A DNA stretch of 64,000 nucleotides from Streptomyces ruber. Its GTDB lineage: Bacteria; Actinomycetota; Actinomycetes; Streptomycetales; Streptomycetaceae. This document shows, piece after piece, positions 27,173-36,277 of the stretch; position 1 is the stretch's first letter, and every line of letters starts with the position of its first letter. The notes beneath the pieces are model-generated. The model saw only the letters and a program-made list of their open reading frames with translations, had not been told where the DNA came from and made no database searches. Made by a program: the position numbers and the translations under genes. The DNA lies in assembly GCF_014648075.1 (NCBI RefSeq), contig NZ_BMQK01000002.1, positions 310,001 to 374,000 on the forward strand, read 5' to 3'.

Positions 27173-27209
27173 GAAGTGCCCGGCACCCCGCGTCGGTGCC
27201 GGGCACTTC
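27173..27209. terminator. Terminator after xylFGH
   Basis: GAAGTGCCCGGCACC and its perfect complement around a seven-base loop, 21 bases after the xylH stop. Confidence 0.9.
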
Positions 27210-27373
27210 CGCCTGCCCGGTTACGTTTCGTACGGGAACTCGGGTGCAGGATGTCCTACGGCCACACGCGTGACGCGACGCGAACGCGGAACCCGGCCAC
27301 CGCCGTCCATGGCGGAACATTAGACTCGACAGACCCGGCATAGCTCGATCAGCTCTACTGCAAGGAGGCACGG

Positions 27374-29341
27374 GTGCCGCTGCTGACCCGCATCAGGGGA
27401 CCGCGCGATCTGGACCGACTCAGCCTGGAGGAGCTGAACCAGCTGGCAGAGGAGATCCGGACCTTCCTGGTCGACGCGGTGTCCAAGACCGGCGGCCACC
27501 TCGGCCCGAATCTCGGTGTGGTGGAGCTCACCATCGCGCTCCACCGCGTCTTCGAGTCGCCGAAGGACAAGGTGCTGTGGGACACGGGCCACCAGTCCTA
27601 CGTCCACAAGCTGCTCACCGGCCGCCAGGACTTCTCGAAGCTGAAGATGAAGGGCGGCCTGTCCGGCTACCCCTCGCAGGCGGAGTCCGAGCACGACGTC
27701 ATCGAGAACTCGCACGCCTCCACGGTCCTCGGCTGGGCCGACGGCCTGGCGAAGGCCAACGAGCTGCGCAAACGCGACGACCACGTGGTCGCCGTCATCG
27801 GTGACGGCGCCCTCACCGGCGGCATGGCCTGGGAGGCGCTGAACAACATCGCCGAGGCCAAGGACCGCCCCCTCGTCATCGTCGTGAACGACAACGAGCG
27901 CTCCTACGCCCCCACCATCGGCGGCCTCGCCAACCACCTCGCCACCCTGCGCACCACCGACGGCTACGAGCGCTTCCTGGCCCGTACCAAGGACCTCCTG
28001 GACCGCACCCCGGTCGTCGGCAAGCCGCTGTACGAGACCCTGCACGGCGCCAAGAAGGGCCTGAAGGACTTCATCGCCCCGCAGGGCATGTTCGAGGACC
28101 TGGGCCTGAAGTACGTCGGCCCGATCGACGGCCACGACATCGAGGCCCTGGAGTCGGCGCTCGCCCGCGCCAAGCGCTTCGGCGGCCCGGTCATCGTGCA
28201 CTGCCTCACCGAGAAGGGCCGCGGCTACCAGCCGGCCCTCCAGGACGAGGCGGACCGGTTCCACGCGGTGGGCAAGATCCACCCGGACACCGGTCTGCCG
28301 ATCAAGACCTCCGGCGCCGACTGGACCTCCGTCTTCGGCGAGGAGATGGTGAAGCTCGGCGAGGAGCGCGAGGACGTCGTCGCCATCACCGCCGCCATGC
28401 TCCAGCCGGTCGGCCTGGACCGGTTCGCCAAGCGGTTCCCCGAGCGGGTCTTCGACGTCGGCATCGCCGAGCAGCACGGCGCGGTCTCGGCCGCGGGGCT
28501 CGCGCACGGCGGCCTGCACCCCGTCTTCGCCGTGTACGCCACCTTCCTCAACCGCGCCTTCGACCAGGTGCTCATGGACGTCGCCCTGCACAAGTGCGGC
28601 GTGACGTTCGTCCTGGACCGGGCGGGCATCACCGGCACCGACGGCGCCTCCCACAACGGCATGTGGGACATGTCGATCCTCCAGGTCGTCCCCGGCCTCA
28701 GGCTCGCCGCGCCGCGCGACGCCGACCAGGTCCGCGCCCAGCTCCGCGAGGCCGTCGAGGTGACGGACGCCCCGACCGTGGTCCGTTTCTCCAAGGGCGC
28801 CGTCGGCCCCGCCGTGCCCGCCGTGGGCCGTGTCGGCGGCATGGACGTGCTGCGCGAGCCGGGCACGGACACCCCGGACGTGCTGCTCGTCTCCGTGGGC
28901 GCCCTCGCCCCGATGTGCCTGGAGATCGCGAACCTCCTCGACCAGCAGGGCATCTCGACCACCGTCGTCGACCCGCGCTGGGTCAAGCCGGTCGACGAGG
29001 CCCTGGCCCCGCTCGCGGAGAAGCACCGCGTGGTCGTCACCGTCGAGGACAACAGCCGCGTCGGCGGTGTCGGCTCGGCGATCGCCCAGGCCCTGCGCGA
29101 CGCGGGCGTCGACGTACCCCTGCGCGACTTCGGCATCCCGCCGCGCTTCCTGGACCACGCCTCGCGCGCCGAGGTGATGACCGAGATCGGCCTGACCGCC
29201 CCGGACATCGCCCGCCAGGTCACCGGCCTGGTCTCCCAGCTCGACGGCCTGCCCTCGACCCGGCTGCGCGCGAACGGCACCACTCCCGCCGCCCGGACCG
29301 CCGCCGAGACGGTCGACTCGGTGGAGCCCGCCCGCGACTGA
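27374..29341 (+). CDS. dxs: 1-deoxy-D-xylulose-5-phosphate synthase
   Basis: A 655-residue thiamine-diphosphate enzyme joining pyruvate and glyceraldehyde-3-phosphate, the first step of the MEP isoprenoid pathway. Seen: [31 protein letters not shown], the ThDP/Mg motif GDGALTGG...NDNERSYAP, and the pyrimidine-domain segment [18 protein letters not shown]. The C-terminal transketolase domain is complete. GTG start with AAGGAGG eight bases before it. TTAGACT near 27318 is a plausible -10. A perfect hairpin terminates it. It is a cytosolic housekeeping gene transcribed alone. Confidence 0.96.
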   Translation: MPLLTRIRGPRDLDRLSLEELNQLAEEIRTFLVDAVSKTGGHLGPNLGVVELTIALHRVFESPKDKVLWDTGHQSYVHKLLTGRQDFSKLKMKGGLSGYPSQAESEHDVIENSHASTVLGWADGLAKANELRKRDDHVVAVIGDGALTGGMAWEALNNIAEAKDRPLVIVVNDNERSYAPTIGGLANHLATLRTTDGYERFLARTKDLLDRTPVVGKPLYETLHGAKKGLKDFIAPQGMFEDLGLKYVGPIDGHDIEALESALARAKRFGGPVIVHCLTEKGRGYQPALQDEADRFHAVGKIHPDTGLPIKTSGADWTSVFGEEMVKLGEEREDVVAITAAMLQPVGLDRFAKRFPERVFDVGIAEQHGAVSAAGLAHGGLHPVFAVYATFLNRAFDQVLMDVALHKCGVTFVLDRAGITGTDGASHNGMWDMSILQVVPGLRLAAPRDADQVRAQLREAVEVTDAPTVVRFSKGAVGPAVPAVGRVGGMDVLREPGTDTPDVLLVSVGALAPMCLEIANLLDQQGISTTVVDPRWVKPVDEALAPLAEKHRVVVTVEDNSRVGGVGSAIAQALRDAGVDVPLRDFGIPPRFLDHASRAEVMTEIGLTAPDIARQVTGLVSQLDGLPSTRLRANGTTPAARTAAETVDSVEPARD

Positions 29342-29384
29342 CCGGCTACCGGCCGCGCTCCCGTCGGGGCATGGTCACCGCGTG

Positions 29385-29414
29385 GGAACGGGCCCTCGTC
29401 CGAGGGCCCGTTCC
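29385..29414. terminator. Terminator after dxs
   Basis: GGAACGGGCCCTCG and its perfect complement with a two-base centre, 44 bases after the dxs stop. Confidence 0.88.
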
Positions 29415-29599
29415 GGTGTTCGGGTAGGGCGTCGGCCGCGCGCGTGACCCCTCTCGCGTGTGCTCTCGATGCGATCGCTCCCGGCGGTCTCAGTCACCTC
29501 GTTCCCCCCGGTGTGGCTTCCTCGCATCTCAACTCACCTGTGGGCGTGGGTAGTTGTAGGTTCTGGCCGCGCCGTCTCGCAGCCCGGGGCTGCTGATCC

Positions 29600-29647
29600 G
29601 AATGGGCCGGTTTCCCCCCTCTTTACGGTGGGGAAACCGGCCCATTC
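29600..29647. promoter_or_regulatory. 18-bp perfect hairpin in the permease leader
   Basis: GAATGGGCCGGTTTCCCC (29600-29617) pairs exactly with 29630-29647 around a 12-base loop, about 80 bases ahead of the permease start. A second small hairpin (TGCCCC/GGGGCA) follows at about 29657-29672. Upstream, from 29415 to 29599, nothing gene-like is seen. The dxs terminator lies 185 bases earlier, so this is more likely an attenuator or insulating terminator for the permease than part of dxs. Confidence 0.5.
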
Positions 29648-29728
29648 GCGTGACGTGCCCCGGCGTGGGGCATAGGCAGTAAGCCCCTCCGGAACATGTC
29701 GGGGACTACGCAGCACGGGAGGCAGCAG

Positions 29729-31252
29729 GTGAGCAGCACCCTCTTCCGGACGAAGAAGGTCGAGCAGTCGATCCAGGACACCGAGGAGCCGGAACACGCG
29801 CTGAAGAGATCACTGTCCGCCCTCGACCTCACCGTCTTCGGCGTCGGTGTCGTCATCGGCACCGGCATCTTCGTGCTCACCGGCACCGTCGCCAAGAACA
29901 ACGCGGGCCCGGCCGTCGCCCTGTCCTTCGTCGTCGCCGGGGTCGTCTGCGCGCTCGCCGCGCTCTGCTACGCCGAGTTCGCCTCCACCGTCCCGGTCGC
30001 CGGCTCCGCGTACACCTTCGCGTACGCCTCGCTCGGCGAGCTGCCCGCCTGGATCATCGGCTGGGACCTGGTCCTGGAGTTCGCGCTCGGCACGGCGGTG
30101 GTCGCCGTCGGCTGGTCGGGCTACATCCACTCGCTGCTGGCAGGCGCCGGCTGGGAACTGCCCGCCGCGCTCGCCGGACGGGACGGCGCCGACGGCTTCG
30201 GGTTCGACATCCTGGCAGCCGCCCTGGTCCTGGTCCTCACCGGCATCCTGGTCCTCGGCATGAAGCTGTCGGCCCGGGTCACCCAGGTCGTCGTCGCCAT
30301 CAAGGTGGCCGTCGTCCTCGTCGTGATCATCGCGGGCGCCTTCTTCGTCAAGGGCGCCAACTACCAGCCGTTCATCCCGCCGTCGGAGCCGCAGGAGGCG
30401 GGCGGCTCCCTGCACGCCCCGCTGATCCAGCTGCTCGTCGGCTGGGCACCCGCCAACTTCGGCGTGATGGGCATCTTCACCGCCGCCTCGATCGTCTTCT
30501 TCGCCTTCATCGGCTTCGACATCGTCGCCACGGCCGCCGAGGAGACCAGGAACCCGCAGCGGGACATGCCGCGCGGCATCCTGGGCTCCCTGTTCATCTG
30601 CACCGCCCTGTACGTCGCCGTGTCGATCGTGGTCACCGGCATGCAGAACTACTCACAGCTCTCCGTGGACGCCCCGCTCGCCGACGCGTTCAAGGCCACC
30701 GGGCACCCCGCCTTCGCGGGCATCATCAGCTTCGGCGCGGCGGTGGGTCTGACGACGGTCTGCATGATCCTGCTGCTGGGCCAGACCCGCGTCTTCTTCG
30801 CGATGAGCCGGGACGGGCTGCTGCCGCGCTTCTTCTCCCACGTCCACCCCCGGTTCAAGACCCCGCACCGGCCGACCGTCCTGCTCGGCGTGGTCATCGC
30901 GGTCGTCGCGGGCTTCACGAGCCTCAGCGAGCTCGCCGAGCTCGTGAACATCGGCACGCTGTTCGCCTTCATGGTCGTCGCGATCAGCGTGCTGATCCTC
31001 CGCCGGACCCGCCCGGACCTGCCCCGCGCCTTCCGCACCCCGTGGGTGCCCGTACTGCCGATCGTCTCCGTCCTGGCCTCCCTGTGGCTGATGCTGAACC
31101 TGCCCGCCGAGACCTGGATCCGCTTCGTGGTCTGGATGGCCCTGGGCGTCGTCGTCTACTTCCTGTACGGGCGTACGCACAGCCGGCTGGCGCGGCAGGC
31201 GCAGCCGGCGGCGGGCGAGGCGGGACGGCGGCCGGGGCCCGGCGCCGGGTGA
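29729..31252 (+). CDS. APC-family amino acid permease
   Basis: A 507-residue transporter with about 12 membrane helices. The signature of the cationic amino-acid/GABA permease branch is present: LTVFGVGVVIGTGIFVLTG in helix 1, FAFIGFDIVATAAEETRNPQRDMP in helix 6 and its loop, and GQTRVFFAMSRDGLLP. It should exchange or import an amino acid by proton symport. The GTG at 29729 has GGGAGG six bases upstream; the ATG at 29696 does not. A strong hairpin lies in the leader, suggesting attenuation. It is transcribed alone and converges on the next gene. Confidence 0.9.
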   Translation: MSSTLFRTKKVEQSIQDTEEPEHALKRSLSALDLTVFGVGVVIGTGIFVLTGTVAKNNAGPAVALSFVVAGVVCALAALCYAEFASTVPVAGSAYTFAYASLGELPAWIIGWDLVLEFALGTAVVAVGWSGYIHSLLAGAGWELPAALAGRDGADGFGFDILAAALVLVLTGILVLGMKLSARVTQVVVAIKVAVVLVVIIAGAFFVKGANYQPFIPPSEPQEAGGSLHAPLIQLLVGWAPANFGVMGIFTAASIVFFAFIGFDIVATAAEETRNPQRDMPRGILGSLFICTALYVAVSIVVTGMQNYSQLSVDAPLADAFKATGHPAFAGIISFGAAVGLTTVCMILLLGQTRVFFAMSRDGLLPRFFSHVHPRFKTPHRPTVLLGVVIAVVAGFTSLSELAELVNIGTLFAFMVVAISVLILRRTRPDLPRAFRTPWVPVLPIVSVLASLWLMLNLPAETWIRFVVWMALGVVVYFLYGRTHSRLARQAQPAAGEAGRRPGPGAG

Positions 31253-31257
31253 CGGCC

Positions 31258-31635
31258 TCAGCCGTCGCCGCGCACGGCCCGGGGACCCCGTACGTCCGCA
31301 CCCAGCTCCCGGACCCTGCGCCGCAGCTCACGGTCGGCCGTCACGACGATCACGGACCGGCCGCCGGCCTCGGCGACGAGCTCGACGATCCGGTCGTCCC
31401 CGCTGCCGGGCGCCCCGACGACGCGCACCCCCGGGACGGCCGCCACCCCGCGGGCCGCTCCCTCGACCACGAGAGCGATGTCGGGGGAGCCGTGGATCTC
31501 CGGCACGCCGTCCCGGGCGAGCCGGTCCCGCAGCCGCTCCGCCGCTCCGCGCCGGTCGCGCCACCAGCCGTCGGGCACGGAGCCGACGACGTTGGCGGCG
31601 TCGATGATCACGAGCGGGGCGTCGGTGTCGTCCAT
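31258..31635 (-). CDS. NYN/PIN-like ribonuclease-fold protein
   Basis: A 125-residue protein with the NYN/PIN nuclease pattern of spaced acidic residues: Asp in VIIDAANVVG, paired Asp in SGDDRIVELV, and Asp in VVTADRELRRRV, which ends with the helix typical of YacP-like NYN domains. It may cleave RNA with a divalent metal; no experimental function is recognisable. ATG at 31635 is chosen because the conserved strand then starts at once; a longer frame is open upstream. It converges on the amino-acid permease with a five-base gap and is divergent from the beta-propeller-like gene. Confidence 0.72.
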   Translation of the reverse strand: MDDTDAPLVIIDAANVVGSVPDGWWRDRRGAAERLRDRLARDGVPEIHGSPDIALVVEGAARGVAAVPGVRVVGAPGSGDDRIVELVAEAGGRSVIVVTADRELRRRVRELGADVRGPRAVRGDG

Positions 31636-31711
31636 GGGGCCAGGGTGGCACGAAGGACCGCCGAGCCGAGCCCGCGTACCGTACGCGCGCACGGTTGCTT
31701 AGGGTTGAACG

Positions 31712-32734
31712 GTGAACGGAGACTGGCTCCTCCGCGGCCGTGACGGCCGCCTGACTGTCTACCTCCCCTCGGACGACGCCGTCCTGTGCCGTGCGGAGCT
31801 CGCCGACGGCGGCCCCTGGGAGGCACCCCGCAGGCTCGGCGGCGACCAGAAGGTGCTGATGCGACCGGCCATCGGGCAGGGCGCCAACGGCTACGCCCAT
31901 CTGGTCGCCTGGCGGCCCACCGGGTCCGGCCAGGCCGGCCTGGTGCACTCGACGCACTTCCGGCCGCGCCTCGCCGCCCTGGACTGGAAGCCCGTCGGCC
32001 ACCCCGACGGCAAGGGCGAACGCACGGGGACACCGGCCGTCGCCGTCGACGTCTGGGGCCGCGCACAGGTCTTCGTCCGCAACGGCAGCGGCGGGGTGAG
32101 CCTGCTGGGGCAGCGGGAGAAGGGCGGCTGGGACGCGTGGCGCGAACTCGGGGGAGAGGGCGTCCAGGAGCAACTCACCGCCGTGGCGGGCCGGTCGGGA
32201 CGGGTCGTCGAGGTGTACGCGTCCGTCCTCGGCGGGCTCCTGCACTGGCGCAGGGAGAAGCCGGGCACGCAGCCGGTGCGGTCGCCGGACGCCGAGGCGG
32301 CCGTCCGGCCCGGCACCCTGTACGCACTGGCCACCTCCGAGGAGCACACCACGCTCTTCTTCACCGACGCCGACGGCACGGTGTGCGCCTGGCGCCCGGG
32401 CCAGGGCGATCCGGTGCCGCTGCTGCCCGCCGCCGGTCCCGGCCCGGTCTCCGCCGTACGCTGCGACATCGAGGGCACCGACTGCACGGTCCTCGCCCAG
32501 CGGACGGAGAACGGCCGGGTCGCCTTCGCCGCGTACCCCACCGAGCAGGAGTCGGCCGGTGCCTGGTGGACCGAGTCCGGCCCCCCGCTGCCCGCCGACG
32601 CCACGGTCTCCCTCGCCCTGGACGAGCACGACGAGCCCGTCGCGGCCACGGTCTCCCCGTCCACAGGAACCTTCCTGCTCAGCCGGCGCAAGGACGAACC
32701 GGGCCTGGCGCTCCGGGCGTGGCAGGAGATCTGA
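31712..32734 (+). CDS. PLL/tectonin-like beta-propeller protein
   Basis: A 340-residue protein with no signal peptide and no membrane segment. Repeated blades of the WxxWxxLGG type occur: GPWEAPRRLGG near 35-45 and GWDAWRELGG near 140-150, each followed by strands such as AVAVDVWGRAQVFVRN and AVAGRSGRVVEVYA. This is the pattern of PLL-like or fucose-lectin-like beta-propellers, which often bind glycans. Binding residues cannot be assigned. GTG start at 31712. It ends in a strong bidirectional terminator against fadB. Confidence 0.65.
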   Translation: MNGDWLLRGRDGRLTVYLPSDDAVLCRAELADGGPWEAPRRLGGDQKVLMRPAIGQGANGYAHLVAWRPTGSGQAGLVHSTHFRPRLAALDWKPVGHPDGKGERTGTPAVAVDVWGRAQVFVRNGSGGVSLLGQREKGGWDAWRELGGEGVQEQLTAVAGRSGRVVEVYASVLGGLLHWRREKPGTQPVRSPDAEAAVRPGTLYALATSEEHTTLFFTDADGTVCAWRPGQGDPVPLLPAAGPGPVSAVRCDIEGTDCTVLAQRTENGRVAFAAYPTEQESAGAWWTESGPPLPADATVSLALDEHDEPVAATVSPSTGTFLLSRRKDEPGLALRAWQEI

Positions 32735-32757
32735 GCCACGGAGGCCCCGCGGAAGCA

Positions 32758-32790
32758 CGGAGGGCGGGCCGTCGTACGGCCCGCCCTCCG
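32758..32790. terminator. Bidirectional terminator
   Basis: CGGAGGGCGGGCCGT and its perfect 15-bp complement around CGT, placed between the convergent propeller-like gene and fadB. Confidence 0.92.
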
Positions 32791-32816
32791 CGCCGGTCGG
32801 CGAGGAACGCCAGGGG

Positions 32817-34946
32817 TTACGCCGGGACGCTCGCCACGCCCGGCTCCAGGAACCGCTTGCCGTTCACCCGCTCGCTGACGCCCTCACGGTCCAGGTACGG
32901 CGTGATGCCGCCCAGGTGGAACGGCCAGCCCGCGCCCGTGATCAGGCACAGGTCGATGTCCTGAGCCTCGGCCACCACGCCCTCGTCGAGCATGAGGCCG
33001 ATCTCCTGGGCCACCGCGTCCAGCACCCGGGCCCGCACCTGCTCCTCGGTCAGGACGGTGTCGCCCTGCCGGAGCAGCGCCGCGACCTCCGGGTCCAGCT
33101 CCGGCTTGCCGGAGTCGTACACGTAGAAGCCGCGCTTGCCGGCCTGCACGACGGAGCGCAGGTTCTCGGAGACCGTGAAGCGGTCCGGGAACGCGCCGTT
33201 GAGGGTCTCGGAGACGTGCAGACCGATCGCCGGGCCGACCAGCTCCAGCAGGACCAGCGGGGACATCGGCAGGCCGAGCGGCTCGACCGCGCGCTCCGCG
33301 ACGTCCACCGGGGTGCCCTCGTCGATCACGGTCTGGATCTCGCCCATGAAGCGGGTGAGGATGCGGTTGACGACGAACGCCGGGGCGTCCTTCACCAGGA
33401 CCGCGGTCTTCTTCAGCTTCTTGGCCACGGCGAACGCCGTGGCCAGCGCGGCGTCGTCGGTCCGCTCACCGCGGACGATCTCCAGCAGCGGGAGCACCGC
33501 GACCGGGTTGAAGAAGTGGAAGCCGACGACCCGCTCGGGGTGCTTCAGCTTCGACGCCATCTCGGTGACCGAGAGGGAGGACGTGTTCGTGGCGAGGATC
33601 GCGTGCGCCGGGGCGACCGCCTCGACCTCCGCGAACACCTGCTGCTTGACGCCGATCTCCTCGAAGACGGCCTCGATCACGAAGTCCGCGTCGGAGAAGC
33701 CCTCCGCCTTGTCCAGGACACCGCTCACCAGCGCCTTCAGCCGGTTGGCCTTGTCCTGGTTGATGCGGCCCTTGCCGAGCAGCTTGTCGATCTCGGCGTG
33801 GACGTAGCCCACACCCTTGTCGACGCGCTCCTGGTCGATGTCGGTCAGGACGACCGGCACCTCCAGGCGGCGCAGGAAGAGCAGGGCGAGCTGCGAGGCC
33901 ATCAGGCCCGCGCCGACCACGCCGACCTTCGTCACCGGGCGCGCGAGGGACTTGTCCGGGGCGCCCGCGGGACGCTTGCCGCGCTTCTGCACGAGGTTGA
34001 ACGCGTAGAGGCCCGCGCGCAGTTCACCGCTCATGATCAGGTCGGCGAGGGCCTGGTCCTCGGCGTCGTACCCCTGCTGGAGGTCGCCGTTCTTCGCGGC
34101 GGCGATGATGTCGAGCGCGCGGTAGGCGGCCGGGGCCGCACCGTGCACCTTGCCGTCGGCGACGAACCGGCCGCGCGCCACCGCCTCGTCCCAGGCCTCG
34201 CCGCGGTCGACCGCCGGGCGCTCGACCACGATCTCGCCCTTGAGGACGGCCGCCGTCCAGGCGAGGGACTGCTCCAGGAAGTCGGCGCCCTCGAAGATCG
34301 CGTCCGCGATGCCGAGCTCGTAGACCTGGGCGCCCTTGAGCTGCTTGTTCTGGTTGAGCGAGTTCTCGATGATCACCGAGACGGCCTTGTCGGCGCCGAT
34401 CAGGTTCGGCAGCAGGGTGCAGCCGCCCCAGCCGGGGACCAGGCCGAGGAAGACCTCGGGGAGCGAGAACGCCGGGACGGCCGTCGACACCGTGCGGTAC
34501 GAGCAGTGCAGGCCGACCTCGACGCCGCCGCCCATGGCCGCGCCGTTGTAGTACGCGAAGGTCGGGACGGCGAGGTGCGCCAGGCGCTTGAAGACGTCGT
34601 GGCCGCCCTTGCCGATCGCGACCGCGTCCTCGTGCCGCTTCAGCAGCTCGACGCCCTTGAGGTCGGCGCCGACCGCGAAGACGAACGGCTTGCCGGTGAT
34701 GCCGACGCCGACGATCTCGCCGTCCGCGGCCTCCTTCTCCACCTGGTCGATCGCGGTGTTGAGGTTCGCGAGCGACTGGGGACCGAAGGTGGTCGGCTTC
34801 TTGTGGTCGTGACCGTTGTCGAGGGTGATCAGGGCGAAACGGCCCGCACCCAGGGGAAGGTCGAAGTGGCGTACGTGCGCCGTCGTCACGACCTCGTCCG
34901 GGAACAGCTCGGCCGCGCCCTTCAACAGTTCGGCGGTGGTGCTCAC
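32817..34946 (-). CDS. fadB: Multifunctional fatty-acid oxidation protein (enoyl-CoA hydratase / 3-hydroxyacyl-CoA dehydrogenase)
   Basis: A 709-residue two-enzyme protein of the beta-oxidation cycle. The N-terminal crotonase domain (about 20-280) has the oxyanion-hole segment GAAMGGGVEVGLHC and catalytic-region PEVFLGLVPGWGG. The C-terminal part is an NAD-binding Rossmann domain (VGVVGAGLMASQLALLFLRR) plus the 3-hydroxyacyl-CoA dehydrogenase fold, with ATNTSSLSVTEMA and the His-containing GFHFFNPV. It hydrates trans-2-enoyl-CoA and oxidises the hydroxyacyl-CoA. GTG start overlaps the thiolase stop by four bases (GTGA), so it is coupled downstream of fadA in one operon. Cytosolic. Confidence 0.93.
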   Translation of the reverse strand: MSTTAELLKGAAELFPDEVVTTAHVRHFDLPLGAGRFALITLDNGHDHKKPTTFGPQSLANLNTAIDQVEKEAADGEIVGVGITGKPFVFAVGADLKGVELLKRHEDAVAIGKGGHDVFKRLAHLAVPTFAYYNGAAMGGGVEVGLHCSYRTVSTAVPAFSLPEVFLGLVPGWGGCTLLPNLIGADKAVSVIIENSLNQNKQLKGAQVYELGIADAIFEGADFLEQSLAWTAAVLKGEIVVERPAVDRGEAWDEAVARGRFVADGKVHGAAPAAYRALDIIAAAKNGDLQQGYDAEDQALADLIMSGELRAGLYAFNLVQKRGKRPAGAPDKSLARPVTKVGVVGAGLMASQLALLFLRRLEVPVVLTDIDQERVDKGVGYVHAEIDKLLGKGRINQDKANRLKALVSGVLDKAEGFSDADFVIEAVFEEIGVKQQVFAEVEAVAPAHAILATNTSSLSVTEMASKLKHPERVVGFHFFNPVAVLPLLEIVRGERTDDAALATAFAVAKKLKKTAVLVKDAPAFVVNRILTRFMGEIQTVIDEGTPVDVAERAVEPLGLPMSPLVLLELVGPAIGLHVSETLNGAFPDRFTVSENLRSVVQAGKRGFYVYDSGKPELDPEVAALLRQGDTVLTEEQVRARVLDAVAQEIGLMLDEGVVAEAQDIDLCLITGAGWPFHLGGITPYLDREGVSERVNGKRFLEPGVASVPA

Positions 34947-36160
34947 TTGTCCCCCTCGAAGTGCGGGTTCTCCCAGACGACGGTCGCGCCCATGCCGAAG
35001 CCGACGCACATGGTGGTCACGCCGTAGCGGACCTCGGGCTGGTCCTCGAACTGCCGGGCCAGCTGCGTCATCAGCCGTACGCCGGAGGAGGCCAGCGGGT
35101 GGCCGAAGGCGATGGCGCCGCCGTACTGGTTGACGCGCGGGTCGTCGTCCGCGATGCCGTAGTGCTCCAGGAAGGCCAGGACCTGCACGGCGAAGGCCTC
35201 GTTGATCTCGAAGAGGCCGATGTCCCCGATCGACAGGCCGGCCTGGGCCAGGGCCTTCTCCGTCGCCGGGATCGGGCCGTAGCCCATGACCTCCGGCTCG
35301 ACGCCCGCGAAGGCGTAGGAGACCAGGCGCATCTTGACCGGCAGCCCGTTCTCGCGGGCGAAGTCCTCGGAGGCGATGAGCGAGGCGGTGGCGCCGTCGT
35401 TCAGACCGGCGGAGTTGCCGGCCGTGACCCGGCCGTGCACGCGGAACGGCGTCTTCAGGGTCGCGAGGCCCTCCAGCGTCGTACCCGGGCGCATCGGCTC
35501 GTCGGCGGTGACCAGGCCCCAGCCCGTCTCGCCGCCCTCCGGGGTCGTACGGCGCACGGACACCGGCACCAGGTCGGCCTGGATCTTGCCGTCGGCGTAC
35601 GCCTTGGCGGCCTTCTCCTGGGAGCGCACGGCGTACTCGTCGGCGCGCCGCTTGGTGATCGTCGGGTAGCGGTCGTGCAGGTTCTCCGCGGTCATGCCCA
35701 TGAACAGGGCCGACTCGTCGACCAGCTTCTCGCTGACGAAGCGCGGGTTGGGGTCGACGCCCTCGCCCATCGGGTGGCGGCCCATGTGCTCGACACCGCC
35801 CGCCACGGCGACGTCGTACGCGCCGAAGGCGACGGAGCCGGCCACCGTGGTCACGGCGGTCAGCGCGCCCGCGCACATGCGGTCGATCGAGTAGCCGGGG
35901 ACCGAGGTCGGCAGGCCCGCGAGGATGCCCGCGGTGCGGCCGATGGTCAGGCCCTGGTCGCCGATCTGGGTGGTGGCGGCGATGGCGACCTCGTCGACCT
36001 TCTTCGGGTCGAGACCGGGGTTGCGGCGCAGCAGCTCCCGGATCGCCTTCACGACGAGGTCGTCGGCCCGGGTCTCGTGGTAGACGCCCTTCGGGCCCGC
36101 CTTGCCGAACGGGGTGCGGACGCCGTCCACGAAGACGACGTCCCTGACGGTACGAGGCAC
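34943..36160 (-). CDS. fadA: Acetyl-CoA acyltransferase (thiolase)
   Basis: A 405-residue thiolase completing beta-oxidation by cleaving 3-ketoacyl-CoA with CoA. The acylated cysteine lies in SIDRMCAGALTAV, the His in NEAFAVQ...YGGAIAFGHPLASSG and the second Cys in TTMCVGFGMG. GTG start at 36160 with GGAGGAG seven bases upstream; an ATG 30 bases earlier is unsupported. First gene of the fadA-fadB operon. A TGAGCG palindrome lies about 45 bases upstream and is a likely repressor site. Confidence 0.93.
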   Translation of the reverse strand: MPRTVRDVVFVDGVRTPFGKAGPKGVYHETRADDLVVKAIRELLRRNPGLDPKKVDEVAIAATTQIGDQGLTIGRTAGILAGLPTSVPGYSIDRMCAGALTAVTTVAGSVAFGAYDVAVAGGVEHMGRHPMGEGVDPNPRFVSEKLVDESALFMGMTAENLHDRYPTITKRRADEYAVRSQEKAAKAYADGKIQADLVPVSVRRTTPEGGETGWGLVTADEPMRPGTTLEGLATLKTPFRVHGRVTAGNSAGLNDGATASLIASEDFARENGLPVKMRLVSYAFAGVEPEVMGYGPIPATEKALAQAGLSIGDIGLFEINEAFAVQVLAFLEHYGIADDDPRVNQYGGAIAFGHPLASSGVRLMTQLARQFEDQPEVRYGVTTMCVGFGMGATVVWENPHFEGDK

Positions 36161-36202
36161 GATGGCTCTCCTCCAGGTGCGGGACGGCACTGCCGCGATG
36201 CG

Positions 36203-36218
36203 CTGAGCGCACGCTCAG
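36203..36218. promoter_or_regulatory. Palindrome CTGAGCG-CA-CGCTCAG upstream of fadA
   Basis: Two perfect 7-bp arms with a CA centre, 43 bases before the fadA start. TetR-family regulators of fatty-acid degradation use sites of this type, so a FadR-like repressor is a reasonable guess. Confidence 0.55.
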
Positions 36219-36277
36219 GCCCCATGCTACTTGTGGGTAACCATGCTGCCCAGTCCCCCTGGCCGCAGCGGTGAACG

